A DNA stretch of 64,000 nt, taken from positions 173,159 to 237,158 of the forward strand of contig NRSV01000003.1 in NCBI GenBank assembly GCA_002286855.1, written 5' to 3'. Positions 1 through 9,639 of the stretch are shown here, piece by piece. Under the pieces are notes generated by a model. That model saw only the letters and a list, made by a program, of their open reading frames with translations, was not told the DNA's origin and did not search any database. This DNA comes from Bipolaris cookei (lineage: Eukaryota > Ascomycota > Dothideomycetes > Pleosporales > Pleosporaceae). A program made the position numbers and the translations under genes. How positions within the stretch are numbered: the first letter of the stretch is position 1; each line of letters starts with the position of its first letter.

Positions 1-1535
1 GTAAATTTGCTTCTTAGGCAAGTCTCGCAGTCGCTGAAACCAGTGTTGGTTTTGATATTTGATTTAATGCCTTTGGTGTTCTCACTTAGCTTATTCAAGC
101 TAGTTTTACCAATATGGCCAAAACGTCGGTGCAGAAGAGATATTTGATCGTCTGGCTTAGGCTGATCTGATTGGTTTGATTGGCATGATTGGCTGATCTC
201 AGCTGTCAGCTCTGTATTGTATGCCTCTGCATGGATCTGACTGCTTCTTTGGATATCGCTGATTGCAGTAAATATAGCGATATTTCTAGAGTACTGCCCT
301 TTGGCTAGTATTTTGCCCGATTGGCTGATGAGACTGCTTCTCTTTGAGAATTTGAATTCAGCTCCCTTTTGGACTGCTTGATAGAGACTGAGAAGATTGA
401 CTTTGAAGTCTGGTACTAGTAGAACTTCTTTGAGTACTACTGACTCGCCAGTACTAGTAAACATGATTGGAACTTCTCCTTTGGCTGTTGCTGGTAGGAG
501 AGTTGCTGTGTTGCCCCATTTGATATATATGTTGCTGACTTTAGTGAGATTTCTGAAAAGATCTCGATCAAAACAAATATGAGCGCTGGCACCGCTATCT
601 AGTATCCACTCAATAGACTTGGAAGACTCGGTGGATAGCGCAGCTTTGATATCGGCGATATTTGGATCGACTGAGACGACTGTCGATAGAGCTGTCTCAG
701 ACTTCTGATGTGTCCGACTGGGTCGTTTGCTGGGATCTTTCTGCCAGCATTGATCGACTAGGTGTCCATTTCTCTTGCAGTAAGAGCACTGTTTTGGACT
801 TTTAATTGATTTTTGCGTGTTCAAGGACATTTCAATGTCGTTTGACGGTGGGGTTTGATTGGAGCTGTTGATTTGACTCCTTTGATATGGTCTGTAGCTC
901 TTCTGGTGAGAGCTATTTCTGATCGATTTCTGACGTCTAGACTCGTCTAATATGTGGCTGCAGAGTGCTTCTAGATCGACTTCTTTGTCTGATCTGTAGT
1001 CTTGAGTGATAGCTGTCACTAGATAATTAAAGTCCGAGCTTAGATAATTAAAGTCCGAGCTTAGATTATTAAGTATTAGTGCAGCAACAAATCTGTTTGG
1101 TAGAGCTAACTTCCGGCTCTCTAGACTCAAGACGAGTCTATTGACTTTCTGGAGATAGGTTTCCACATTGTTTTGGCACTGCTGCAAAGTAGTGTTGATT
1201 AGATCTTTGCAGATCAAGAAGTCAGAGCTGAATCCTTTGGTGCTGTAGAGCTTTGAGAGGTGATTCCAAAGGTAATATGGATTTTTAATGTCTTTTGACT
1301 GCAGTAGAGGCCCATCTTCAAGACTGAGTCGTAGGATCGACAGAGCTTTGGATTCTGAGTCTTTGAGCTTCTGATATTTCTCGGGATATGCTTCTTGAGT
1401 AAGCTGCATTGGATTAATCGTCATGATCTCCATGCAGTCTTGCTGTATGAGTACTGCCTCGATCCGCAGTGCCCACATGTCATAGTTAGAGCTGCCTTTG
1501 AGCTTCGGCACTCTAAATATGCTGTTATCCGCCAT
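1..1535 (-). CDS. Ty1/copia Gag-Pol polyprotein, N-terminal 511 codons, runs off left edge
   Basis: The minus strand is open without a stop from an ATG at 1535 to base 1 (about 511 codons), so the frame is cut by the window edge. Read in order it has a copia-type Gag (UBN2-like) region starting MADNSIFRVPKL, a CCHC zinc knuckle (CSYCKRNGHLVDQC, CX2CX4HX4C) near 820-770, an aspartic protease motif (WILDSGASAHI) near 610-575, and a GAG-pre-integrase segment (LLHRRFGHIGKTSL) near 150-105. Integrase, reverse transcriptase and RNase H should follow outside the window. This is the polyprotein that packages element RNA and inserts the cDNA. Its 5' LTR and primer site lie just upstream at 1793-2204 and 1781-1792. 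The absence of stops contrasts with the decayed copia pol at 4-5.4 kb and suggests a young copy. Family assignment is firm; activity is unknown. Confidence 0.9.
   Translation of the reverse strand, partial: MADNSIFRVPKLKGSSNYDMWALRIEAVLIQQDCMEIMTINPMQLTQEAYPEKYQKLKDSESKALSILRLSLEDGPLLQSKDIKNPYYLWNHLSKLYSTKGFSSDFLICKDLINTTLQQCQNNVETYLQKVNRLVLSLESRKLALPNRFVAALILNNLSSDFNYLSSDFNYLVTAITQDYRSDKEVDLEALCSHILDESRRQKSIRNSSHQKSYRPYQRSQINSSNQTPPSNDIEMSLNTQKSIKSPKQCSYCKRNGHLVDQCWQKDPSKRPSRTHQKSETALSTVVSVDPNIADIKAALSTESSKSIEWILDSGASAHICFDRDLFRNLTKVSNIYIKWGNTATLLPATAKGEVPIMFTSTGESVVLKEVLLVPDFKVNLLSLYQAVQKGAEFKFSKRSSLISQSGKILAKGQYSRNIAIFTAISDIQRSSQIHAEAYNTELTAEISQSCQSNQSDQPKPDDQISLLHRRFGHIGKTSLNKLSENTKGIKSNIKTNTGFSDCETCLRSKF
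1021..1062 (-). repeat. 21-bp perfect tandem duplication inside copia gag
   Basis: The units 1021-1041 and 1042-1062 are identical and in frame, adding seven residues (LSSDFNY repeated) without breaking the gag frame. It looks like a replication slip or template jump. Confidence 0.9.
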
Positions 1536-1780
1536 TTTGATCTACTAGTCTAGATATAGGCTAGATAGATATCGATAGTCTAGTGTATGCAGTTACTGTT
1601 CTTACTATGAAGAACTCTGGCTGCTGGTTGATCGATTTGATCAATTCTATCACTAGCTTGGCAAATTTGTAACCCTAGCTCTTACTAAGAGACTAGCTAG
1701 ATTCAGACTAGCTCTTGTTTCGGTATATGGTGGTCTAAGTCAGGATATCTAGAGTCTCTGATGAATAGACGCGTGATCCG

Positions 1781-1792
1781 GGCTCATAACCT
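1781..1792 (-). promoter_or_regulatory. Copia primer-binding site matching the anticodon arm of initiator tRNA-Met
   Basis: The plus-strand bases GGGCTCATAACC abut the inner edge of the LTR with no gap. They equal the anticodon stem-loop of eukaryotic initiator tRNA-Met (CAT anticodon in the centre), so the element RNA, transcribed from the minus strand, would pair with the inside of the tRNA rather than its 3' end. Drosophila copia is known to use a tRNA-iMet half-molecule in this way. Confidence 0.75.
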
Positions 1793-2204
1793 GTCAAAGT
1801 GTAGGGTGCTGCTTGTTCTACTATCGACTCAGAGGTAGAGGTCTCTGCCTTCTACTTGTCCGTAGTAGACTCAGAGCCAGCTTGATCGAGAGATTCTAGA
1901 GAGAGAAGATATGTGCTAGGGAAGAAACACTAATTGATTGATCGTTGGTAGTGTGAATTGATCTTGTGTGAAGTGCTCTGTCTTCTATCTACTTGCTATC
2001 CTACTACTATATATATTAGCTAGAATAGATTCTAGAAGAGTCTATCTAGTAGTAGCTTGCGTAATCTATAGCGTCATAGATAGATGTCTATTGATCGATT
2101 ATAGTCTTGATAGATCGACTATAGACTTGATTGATCGCAGAGTCCGGGTGTGGACTGCGCATCCGGATTCTGTCGTGGAATAGCTGAGTAGCTTATCTAC
2201 AACA
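1793..2204 (-). repeat. 5' LTR of the left copia element
   Basis: In element orientation it begins TGTTGTAGATAAGC at 2204 and ends ...TTTGACA at 1793, giving TG...CA ends. It aligns over most of its length with the LTR-like copies at 3254-3544, 3545-4000 and 5413-5603 (shared GCTGCTTGT, GACTCAGA, CTTGCGTAATC and GATAGATGTC-type blocks). It sits directly beside the primer-binding site and upstream of the gag start. The partner LTR is outside the window, so the target duplication cannot be checked. Confidence 0.8.
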
Positions 2205-2269
2205 GAATAGAGTTACTAAGACTTTAGGTAAAGCTTAGAGAAAGTCTAAGTATTTTTTATAGATCAACG

Positions 2270-3245
2270 GGTTCAGTTGTGCTTCTAGCATAAGCCAACT
2301 CCGGATCAAAAAAAACAAAGCCTCTAGAGTCTTGGACAAAAGTAGTCGTCCATAGGGTACCAACAACATTTGAAGGAGCAGAGACGCTACAAATCCTTTA
2401 CAACGAGATTTCTACATACAACAAAGGACAAACTATTGTTGGAAATCCCTACTGGCTATCAAAAAGCCGGAAAAGCAAGCAAACTATTTCTATAGTTATT
2501 GCTTTTAAAACGAAAAAAAAGCAAAAAGTATTGGCACCAGAATCACAATCTTTGGCCAATTTATCCAAACAGAAAAATTTTGTCCAATCGCACCAACGTC
2601 CCAGTGTAGCAACTGCCAGGGACTTAGACAGCTCAAGCTGGTGTAAAAATCAAGCTAGCTGCAAATTCTGTGTTGAAAACCTATCCATCATCCAGCACTA
2701 CTGCAATATCTGCAAAACAAAGGGGAAAGCGAGCAACCACATGCTCCCAAAATGCAGAAACTGCAAACAAACCCACTTAGATAATGACAAAGACGGCGAG
2801 ATACTTCTATGGACCAGAAAATAAAAGGAGCCAATACAATGCTAGATAACCTTTAGATTCTACAAGTGAACCTGAGTAAAAGTATACACGCTACAAAGTT
2901 GACATTGCAACTGGCAATTGAGCAAAAACATTTATATTATTGCAACTTAAGAACCCTGGATCGCACCTTCAAGTGACAACTACAACGAAGCCAGAAGGTC
3001 AGTCGCCTACCAAAGCTTCTATCAAATATTTTCAACAGCAGACCCAAACCTCCGCCCAAGAGCTCTATTTTATATAACTGGATCTTTAACAGCAGATGTA
3101 AGCATAGTAGAGGAAGTATCCGGCCCCGACGCTGATCATATTACTATCCAAGAAGGGCGCAAAAAGCTCAACATCTTCAACGTATACAACCATACAATCA
3201 CATAAAATAGAAAACCCTTCCAAAAAACCTTAGCACTAACACCTG
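2270..3245 (+). mobile_element. Decayed Tad-like non-LTR retrotransposon: gag-like ORF1 end and start of ORF2 endonuclease
   Basis: Reading across frames gives the order typical of fungal LINE ORF1: a TKVVVHRVPTTFEG stretch near 2330, NPYWLSKSRK, SIVIAFKTKKKA near 2500, then C-rich knuckles (CSNCQG, CKFCVEN, CNICKTKG, CRNCKQTH) to about 2800. Next comes the start of an endonuclease-type ORF2 (LQVNLSKSIHATKLTLQLA near 2870, then RPRALFYITGSLTADVS near 3050 and INIFNVYNHT near 3170). Many stops and frame changes are present, so no protein is encoded. The fragment ends where copia LTR sequence begins at 3254. Identification rests on motif order; the exact clade is inferred. Confidence 0.65.
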
Positions 3246-3253
3246 CCAAGGTG

Positions 3254-3544
3254 TATTAGAATATGTGGAAGGTATGAGGCTGCTTGTCAGACAGTAGACT
3301 CAGACGTAGAGGTTGCTACTTGTACTTGGGGCTCAGAGGTAGCTGTTACTGCTTATTCTGCTATACACTCAGAGGCAGTATCGAAGCTTCTAGTAAACAG
3401 ACAATTAAAGAAGCTAGGGGAGAGAAGTAGATTATAATTGAATATATTGAAATGATCTTGACGAGATTATCTAAGTTGCTTTTCAATTGTTCTCTATCTA
3501 CTGTGCTATTCTACTAGTATGTATTTTGACTAAGATAGACCCTA
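3254..3544 (-). repeat. Truncated copia LTR
   Basis: It follows the same sequence as the first roughly 290 bases of the LTR at 3545-4000 (shared GCTGCTTGTC, AGACTCAGACGTAGAGGTTGC and CTAGGGGAGAGAAGTAGA blocks) but starts TATTAGAA where the other starts TGTTAGAA. It stops at 3544 where the next LTR begins. It is a tandem, diverged copy broken by the later insertion or by recombination. Confidence 0.7.
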
Positions 3545-4000
3545 TGTTAGAATATGAGCAAGGTAGGAGGCTGCTTGTCCTACAGCAGACTCAGACGTAG
3601 AGGTTGCTACTTGTCCTTGGGGCTCAGAGGTAGCTGTTACTACTTGTTCCACTTTAGACTCAGAGGCAGTATTGTAACTTCTAGTATAAAACAGTGAAAG
3701 ATACTAGGGGAGAGAAGTAGAATAGGATTGAATGTGCTGGATTGATTTTTGATGCGATACACTGAATTGCTCTTCTCTTGTCCTCTATCTACTCTTCTAT
3801 TCTATAGCTATATATATTGGCTGGAATAGATTCTGGAAGAATCCATCTAACCGTAGCTTGCGTAATCGTAGAGGTCATAGATAGATATCGACTGATAGTG
3901 GCGTAATGACTTCTAGTAATGGATTGATCCCAGTATTCGGGTGGTATCCCGAGTACTTGGATGGTATTGGAGATCAGCTGAGTAGCTTCTATCTCCATCA
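3545..4000 (-). repeat. Complete copia LTR, opposite orientation to the downstream pol fragment
   Basis: It has TG...CA ends (TGTTAGAATATG ... ATCTCCATCA). Bases 3830-3990 are the reverse complement of 5420-5600, which is the 3' LTR of the plus-strand pol remnant. The flanks (CCCTA left, GAAAT right) do not form a target duplication, so it is either a solo LTR with a lost duplication or a recombination product. Confidence 0.75.
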
Positions 4001-4014
4001 GAAATACCAAGGCA

Positions 4015-5412
4015 ACAAACAATGACTATATCTTCAAAGCACGATGGGTAGCAAAGGGTTTTCAATAAGAGCAAGGCGTGAACTACTACGACACCTTTGT
4101 TAACATTACCAGACCTGATCTCATCAAGCTATTACTAGCTATAGCAGGACAATCACACTAGGAGATTTACTGCTGAGATATCAAACAAGCCTTTCCAAAC
4201 GCTCTGATCGATACTACAATATTCGTCAAGCAACCTGAAGGATTTCGAGATCCTCAATATCCTCAGCACGTCTGCCTACTTAACAAGGCTCCATATAGTC
4301 TAAAACAGGCCAGTAGACAGTGGCAGAATCTTCTCTCAGACCTACTATTTTAACTAGGATTCAGACCAATATTAGTGGATATTGCCACATATATTCATCT
4401 AGATCAGAAGATCATCATTGCGACCCACGTGGACGATCTGCTAATTTTTGCAGACAACAAAAAGAAAATCAACATACTATTCCAAGATCTCAGTCGCATT
4501 TCTAATATTGAGATCAAAGATCTTGGCGAAGTCTCACAATACCTAGGCGTACAGGTGATCAGAGATAGATATAAGAAGACTATCTACCTTGCGCAGGAGA
4601 ACTACATCCAGAGACTACTCAATAGGGTTGACAAGACAAATATCAGACCTAGATATACCCCTCCTCAGCAGAGCATCATATCTTTCCCTTTTCACTTGAC
4701 CTGATATTACCTATGCAGTTAATTTACTGTCGAGGTATATGTCAAATCCAAGCCCTGAGCGTTTCAGCAGTCTTGGTTACCTTTGGGGCTACATGTCTCG
4801 CACTCGCGGACTAGGACTGTTATACAATCTAGATCCTAGTACTTAAGACAGCAAATCGGGAAAATAACCTGCTCAGATTAACCTGATAGGCACTACTGAT
4901 GCAGATTGGGGGGATGATAGCAGCAGCAGAAGGTCTACTACAGGCCATATATTTCTACTTCAACAGGGCAAAAGCTATGCGGCAATCTCCTGGCTTTCAA
5001 AGCTACAACCTACAGTTGCCCTATCGAGCGATGAAGCTAAGTTTATGGCCTACAAAGAGGCTTTTAAACAAAGTATCTATCTCACTTAGTTCTTTGATGA
5101 GATTAGATCAGTAGTAGCAGCAGACGTAGCTACACCGGCGACAATCTACTCAGACAGTCAAAGCGCGATATAGCTATCAAAGAACCCTACTTATCACGCA
5201 AGAACAAATCATATTAACACCCAATACTACTTTATGCGTGAGAAAAAGAGGCAAATCAGATCAAACTAGTATATCAACATAAGAGTCAACTACTAGCAGA
5301 CTGCCTTACAAAGGCAACAAGCGCTGATAAAGTCAAAAAAGTTTCTACTAGGAGCAAATCTAGTAGATATATGTCAAGTATCAGCGATCTAGCTTCCTAG
5401 CTTAAGAGGGCG
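4015..5412 (+). pseudogene. Ty1/copia pol remnant: reverse transcriptase and RNase H with nonsense codons
   Basis: From 4027 the frame reads YIFKARWVAKGF, then NYYDTFVNITRPDLIK, VKQPEGFRDPQ, LLNKAPYSLKQA and the polymerase box HVDDLLIFADN near 4425-4455, ending with the IKDLGEVSQYLGVQ block typical of copia RVT_2. A second frame carries the RNase H part (TDADWGDD near 4900, ALSSDEAKFMAYKEA near 5030, TIYSDSQSAI near 5145). Stops occur at positions expected to be Gln or Trp (CAA to TAA, TGG to TAG/TGA type), and one frame change lies between 4704 and 4880. Gag, protease and integrase are missing. A purine tract (AAGAGGG) just precedes the LTR at 5413. It encodes nothing now. Confidence 0.8.
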
Positions 5413-5603
5413 TGTTGGAGATATAAGCTAGTCAGCTGATCTCCAATACCATCCAAGTACTCGGGATACCACCCGATACTGTGATCAATCCATTACTAGA
5501 AGTCATTACGCCACTATCAGTCGATATCTATCTATGACCTCTACGATTACGCAAGCTACGGTTAGATGGATTCTTCCAGAATCTATTCCAGTCAATATAT
5601 ATA
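5413..5603 (+). repeat. 3' LTR of the copia pol remnant, cut by a pogo insertion
   Basis: It begins TGTTGGAGATATAAGC directly after the purine tract and is collinear with the reverse complement of 3545-4000. It stops at the TA dinucleotide 5602-5603, where a pogo-type element begins. The rest of the LTR is not recognisable after the element. Confidence 0.75.
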
Positions 5604-7007
5604 ACGTGTTTCACCAGTGTGCGCCCCACGAAATCTTAGTACCTTACCTTCGCAACAACAACGCGTAATGTCTCAACAACACCAAACCCCAAAGACCTAT
5701 ACTGAAGCTGACATTACTATTGTTATCCCTAATCTCCAAAAACGCGAAAATTTAAGCCTAAGGCGAGCTGAATTAATCTATAGCAAGCCAAGACGGACGA
5801 TACAACGGCGACTTAATAGAAAGCCCTGTCGACGCGACTACGAACCACCAACTAAGCGCCTAACAAAACTAGAAGAAGAGGCTATTACTAGGCGTGTAAT
5901 AGTCGAGGCTAAGCGAGGACTACCCTGTGGAAGAGACGACGTACGAGATATGTCTAATAGACTACTCCGAGAGCGTGGCGGGGAGGAGGTTGGCAAGAAC
6001 TGGGTTGATAGATTTGTCCAGCGCAATCCTGAGCTGCGTACGCGCCGGAGCCGTCCATACGATCACCAGCGAGCTCTCTGCGAAGACCCAGCGCTTATTA
6101 AGGGCTGGTTCGAGCTGGTTCAGAATACAAAGGCGAAGTNGCAAGAACTGGGTTGATAGGTTTGTCCAGCGCAATCCTGAGCTGCGTACGCGCCGAAGCC
6201 GTCCATACGATCACCAGCGAGCTCTCTGCGAAGACCCAACGCTTATTAAGGGCTGGTTCGAGCTGGTTCAGAATACAAAGGCGAAGTGCGGTATCGTAGA
6301 CGAAGATATCTATAACTTTGAGACTGGCTTTATTATGGGCAAGATTTTATCACAGTCAGTTATTACAGGCTCAGACAAACCAGGAAGAACATAGAAGATC
6401 CAGCCAGGCAATCGTGAGTGGGTAAGTAAGGGAGCTCAGCAGATAGCTCATATGGTATTGATGCAGGAGGAAATGAGTCGCCTGCGAGACGCTGTTGAAG
6501 AGTCAACAAAGCGAAAAACTCGCAAGCGGCGCTACCTACAGGCAGAGGGGTCTCAGACAGTTGGTCAGGTAGCTGATCAGATCGCTGAGGCAGAGGGTGG
6601 CAGCTGTAATGATGGTGCAACGTCTGCGAAGAGGGTACGCAGTGAACGGCGTTGTGGGCGTTGTAGCCAAACTGGACACAACTCTCGCACGTGCCAAGTA
6701 GAATTAGAGGATACAGAGGATAGTGGACCGAGTCTAAAGAATATATACCTTGTTATACTTAATAAGAAAAATCGTAGTGGGGTTGCGCAATACTACTACA
6801 AAGGTAGGGTACTAGGATTTTTCGTGGGGCGGTAAACCGCCAAGTAGAATTAGAGGATACAGAGGATAGTGACGCGTCTAAAGAATAATATATTGTTCTA
6901 CTTTATAAGAAAAATCGTAGTGGTGTTGCGCAATACTACTACAAAGGTAGGGTACTAGGATTTCGTGGGGCGTACACTGGGGTGGGGCGCACACTGGTGA
7001 AACACGT
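5604..7007 (+). mobile_element. Rearranged pogo/Fot1-type DNA transposon (copy 1), non-autonomous
   Basis: The ends are ACGTGTTTCACCAGTGTGCG at 5604 and its reverse complement ending at 7007, flanked on both sides by TA (5602-5603 and 7008-7009), the Tc1/mariner/pogo target duplication. The 5' coding part (from about 5669) matches the helix-turn-helix and CENP-B-like part of the transposase at 36230-37546. The DDE core is mostly deleted: after KIQPGNREW near 6420 the sequence jumps to the C-terminal tail. The first catalytic Asp codon is also lost (NFETGF near 6315, where copy 2 has NFDETGF), and an AAG codon is now TAG near 6393. The tail keeps a CCHC knuckle (CGRCSQTGHNSRTC near 6653-6695), and the last roughly 140 bases are duplicated (about 6696-6837 and 6841-6970). 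An ambiguous base lies at 6140. Confidence 0.88.
5993..6287 (+). repeat. 147-bp direct duplication joined by a single N
   Basis: Bases from 5993 (GCAAGAACTGGG...) to 6139 recur from 6141 to 6287, separated by the only ambiguous base of the window at 6140. The copies differ at about three positions, so they are not a simple echo. The pattern fits either a true tandem duplication or an assembly join between two pogo copies. Confidence 0.85.
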
Positions 7008-7044
7008 TATCTATAGTTTATATATATAAACCTTTTCTCTAACT

Positions 7045-9552
7045 CTAATAGTTAAGGAGATATTATAGAGAAAGAGATCCCGATGTGGAGACCCATTTAC
7101 CAGCCTAGCCGTCCCCGCGCTACGCAGGAACAAAGATGAGGAGCTAAACCGAACGAACCAGGGAAAGGCAAGAATCCTCGACGAGAAGTTCTTCCCAGCT
7201 AGCGGAAAAGCGGATCTATCAGACATCGAGCCAAACTACAACCCTACCCGATTTGATATGGAGTACATAGTCACGGCGAAAGACATTAAAGACGTTATCT
7301 CAGAACTACCAAACAAAAAAAAACCCTGGCCCAGATGGGATACCGAACGAGGTCTGGAAAAGACTATGCGACAAAATCAAAGACGACCTTGCCGAAGCAA
7401 TCACACAGATCCTCAATGGCGGCAACAACCCTCGCGAACTTAAGGAATCTACAACAGTAGTACTCCGCAAGGAAAAGAAGAGCGACTATTCCCTGCCAAG
7501 CAGCTACCGCCCAATTGCACTTGAGAACACTATAGCAAAGGTCGTAGAGAAGATCGTAGCCAACCGGATCACGGCCGAGATGGAAGAAAGGAGCCTTATT
7601 CCATACAACCAAATGGGGGCAAGAAAGCAAAGATCTACCCTCTCGGCACTAGAGCTCCTCACCGGAAGCATTCAGACAGCATGGGCAGCGAAGCAGCCAG
7701 TAGTGTTGGTACTCGCACTAGACCTAGCCGGTGCGTTTGACAACGTCTCACACGAACGTCTGCAGTGGATACTACAAAAGAAACGATTCCCAGAATGGGT
7801 AGTGAAGTACATTGAGTCATTTCTCACAGAAAGACGCACAAAGATAAGCTTCAACGACTACATAGACGACTGGATGAAGACGGAGACGGGTATTCCCCAG
7901 GGATCGACCTTGTCCCTATACTATTCCTCCTGTTCATCTCAGATCTGCTAGAAGAGTTTGAGAACGTTAAGGATGGCACCATGGGATTTGGGTTTGTGGA
8001 TGATACTAACCTAGTGGCATGGGGCCAGTCCGCATCAGACAACTACCGAAGGCTCACGATCGCCCACGATAAGTGCATCAAATGGGCCCAAAGATTCGGA
8101 GCTATCTTCGCCCCAGAGAAATGCCAGGTGATCCACTTTACTAAAAAGAGGAGAAAGACAGAAGACCTGCAATCAACGATTACAGTCCAAGGGAAGAGCG
8201 CAGAACTAGTCCCATCGATGAGAGTACTAGGGGTGTGGCTTGACCCAAGTCTGAATTGGCACGACCATATCACCAGGGCAGCGAGCAAGGGCATTGCAGC
8301 ATTCCGGTCGCTTGCTCGGGTCACAACATCCACGTGGAGACCGTCCGTGAGAAAGTCAAGGCTAATATACACAGCTGTCGCCAGACCAGCAATGACCTAC
8401 GGATCCCAGATCTGGGCTGTCGGAAACAAGGGGTATGGGCAGCCAAAGTCGGCGCCGGTTTCGCTTGCAAAAGTGCAAAACAAGTGCCTTCTAAAGATTA
8501 CAGGCGCGTACAAACGGACACCAACAGCAGCGATAGATAGAGAGAGTGGCACTCCGCCAATCGACATATACATCAATACGCTGGCCCGACAGAGAGCGAT
8601 AAAGACTGCTAGCCACCAAGTCACCCAGGAGATCGGCAAGAGAATGGACGAAATATGGAACTCAATCACAGCTAGACAAGAAGGTGGGCGGCGGAGAGGT
8701 CGTCCTGCTCGCCCACTGGTGAGACCAAGAATGCCTATGGCGACCTATCACATAGCCTGCCAGAGCATGATCGAAGAGAGACAACAGAACCATCCGTGTG
8801 AGCCTACCAGAAACCGCCAGATACGGGCTCGTGGTGGGGCAGAGGAAATAGACCAGTTTTACACTGAGGAGTGGGAAAGAAGGTGGAAGGCAGAAAAAAG
8901 CAAGCCACATCGCACGGCACCCACCTGGACAGACCACTGGGACTACCAGCCACGGCATTTGTATGACGACAAACCCAAGCACCTTGCCACAGCTATAATG
9001 CTGCTACGAACAGGAGTCCTAGGACTCCGAGCGTGGCTAGCTAAGATTGGGGTCCCTAACATGGAACCTAACTGCACGTGTGGTCATAACAGGCAAACGC
9101 TTACCCATGTCCTGGCGTACTGCCCAGACACGAAGATGGTTAGGACCAACCTTCTTGCCCGCGCGGGCACAACACAAATCCAGGAACTCCTTAAAGATAA
9201 GGATAAGGCAGCAATAGCTGGCCAGTGGCTCCTAGACATAGGCCTACTTGGGCACCTTAAAGTGGCAATCGAGATCGCAAATACCGACATGACGGCGTGG
9301 AAGCCGTTCAACATGCTAAGTCTCTAACAGAGGCTTACCACACACACACTCTGCTACCCCGAAGAGGGGCAACACAGTCAGCGACGGTCCGGAGAGAGAA
9401 GGGGAAGAGAACAGCAGTAGGCAGTTATAGAGGTTTTTAAGCAGGGAGACCTGCTATATTTGGTCTACTTTCATAAAAGAAAGAAAAGTGTTCATAGACT
9501 CGTAAGGGAACCAGATAGCACTTTAAATTTATTTATTTATTTATTTATTTAC
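7045..9552 (+). pseudogene. Non-LTR retrotransposon ORF2: reverse transcriptase and C-terminal zinc domain, two frameshifts, (TTTA)n tail
   Basis: Three frames join into one LINE ORF2 piece. The first reads to the A9 run at 7315-7323; the second runs from there to about 7915 with polymerase motif A (LALDLAGAFDNV, near 7725) and motif B (GIPQGS, near 7895); the third (to 9327) has motif C (GFVDDTNL, near 7990) and a C-terminal CCHC (CTCGHNRQTLTHVLAYC, near 9075-9125). The frame changes fall at the A9 run and in TGTCCCTATA, where one missing C accounts for the shift. I see no endonuclease and no RNase H block. The 5' end abuts the pogo element at 7008. The 3' flank ends in ATTTATTTATTTATTTATTTA at about 9530-9551, the simple-repeat tail usual for LINEs. 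It is not translatable as one protein. Confidence 0.85.
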
Positions 9553-9639
9553 AGCGTTATTAGTCAGTGAGTAACCACGTAACTATACATGGTACTTCTG
9601 GGCTTACAGCTCGCCTAAGTAAGAGAGTGATGCTGATCC

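Noticed and set aside
1968..2183. 71-codon frame in the left copia LTR
   Set aside because: Lies wholly inside the LTR, is of biased composition and has no family resemblance.
5617..6394. Two overlapping frames in pogo copy 1 as separate genes
   Set aside because: They are the same transposase segment read through the duplication around the N; they do not represent two proteins.
2205..9552. The two LINE pieces as one element split by later insertions
   Set aside because: Possible in order and strand, but the first is far more decayed than the second and the middle of the endonuclease is missing; two separate copies fit better.
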